NCBI GenBank assembly: GCA_038247995.1
Contig: JBBRUG010000337.1
Span: 1 to 6,336 of the forward strand
From: JBBRUG01 sp038247995
GTDB lineage: Bacteria; Chloroflexota; Chloroflexia; Chloroflexales; Chloroflexaceae
DNA: 6,336 nucleotides
Direction of reading: 5' to 3'
Shown here: in pieces, positions 6,148-6,336 of the stretch
How the letters are laid out: every line of letters begins with the position of its first letter
Numbering within the stretch: position 1 is the stretch's first letter
The notes under the pieces: model-generated
The model's database searches: none
What the model saw: the letters and a program-made list of their open reading frames with translations, nothing else
Told to the model about the DNA's origin: nothing
Made by a program: the position numbers and the translations under genes

Positions 6148-6332
6148 CAGGTGTAGGGTTTTTGCCGTTGCCCGCACCCCCGCTACCGCTCAGGGGGCGG
6201 GAGCGGGGCTTCCGACAGCATCAGGACGCCGAATCTGCGGCGGCTCCCCCTGCTCCACGTGAGGGAGCAGGGGGCTGGGGGGATGCGGGGAATAGCGCAT
6301 TGGGACGCGATCCTGTAAAAACCCTACACCTG
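6148..6332 (+). mobile_element. MITE-like element with 16-bp terminal inverted repeats (right copy)
   Basis: CAGGTGTAGGGTTTTT (6148-6163) and its exact reverse complement (6317-6332) bound 185 noncoding bases, the plan of a miniature inverted-repeat element. The interior carries the 67-bp block shared, inverted, with the window's left end, an 11-bp stem (6246-6256 with 6264-6274, loop 7) and a four-tract G-rich motif (6263-6290). No flanking target duplication is visible: the left flank ends in CTCT and the right continues CAAG before the window stops. The left copy's terminus is also followed by CAAG, so the true element may be four bases longer on that side. No transposase is present; mobility would need one in trans. 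A REP/BIME-type palindromic repeat is the main alternative. Confidence 0.6.
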
Positions 6333-6336
6333 CAAG

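Noticed and set aside
1..6336. CRISPR array or phage region
   Set aside because: No regularly spaced direct repeats with unique spacers and no phage structural, integrase or packaging genes are visible.

Overview
The window has the look of a filamentous-phototroph-type Chloroflexota (class Chloroflexia, Roseiflexus/Chloroflexus-like) chromosome. The main clue is the secreted VanW protein, which carries the repeated 'QYFERARFE' modules I associate with that group. The ABC half-transporter style and the moderately high GC with GC-rich intergenic repeats agree. The assignment is inference from familiarity, not from a marker gene.

Layout, left to right. Positions 1-144 hold part of a GC-rich repeat whose nearly complete second copy lies inverted at the right edge (6148-6332). 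The right copy is bounded by 16-bp terminal inverted repeats, encodes nothing and looks like a MITE-like or REP-like element. Positions 145-333 contain no gene, only a short degenerate 8-9 bp tandem repeat. Positions 334-2087 (minus) hold an ABC exporter half-transporter. It is broken twice: an amber codon at codon 19, just after a good Shine-Dalgarno and ATG, and a frameshift in the nucleotide-binding domain near 838-851. Positions 2346-3248 (minus) encode an intact class I SAM-dependent methyltransferase with an unusual helical N-terminal half and a TTG start. Positions 3249-3645 contain no convincing gene but do contain four consecutive stem-loops (3308-3455), a candidate structured RNA or leader. 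Positions 3646-4527 (minus) encode a full-length LysR-family regulator. Positions 4641-6050 (plus) encode an exported protein with two repeat modules followed by a VanW domain and a possible G5-like tail. A strong hairpin follows it at 6073-6093.

The clearest functional unit is the divergent LysR/VanW pair. Two extended -10 boxes (TGCTATACT on minus, TGCTATAAT on plus) sit back to back so closely that each promoter's -35 zone falls on the other's -10. This predicts mutually exclusive polymerase binding. The regulator's transcript would be leaderless or nearly so, while the VanW gene has a short leader and a strong ribosome binding site. The methyltransferase and the ABC pseudogene lie on the minus strand downstream but are separated by hundreds of bases and need not be functionally linked.

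I did not see a clearly new multi-gene system. The observations most worth following are the inverted mobile-element-like pair bracketing the whole segment, the overlapping symmetric promoters, and the hairpin cluster upstream of the methyltransferase.
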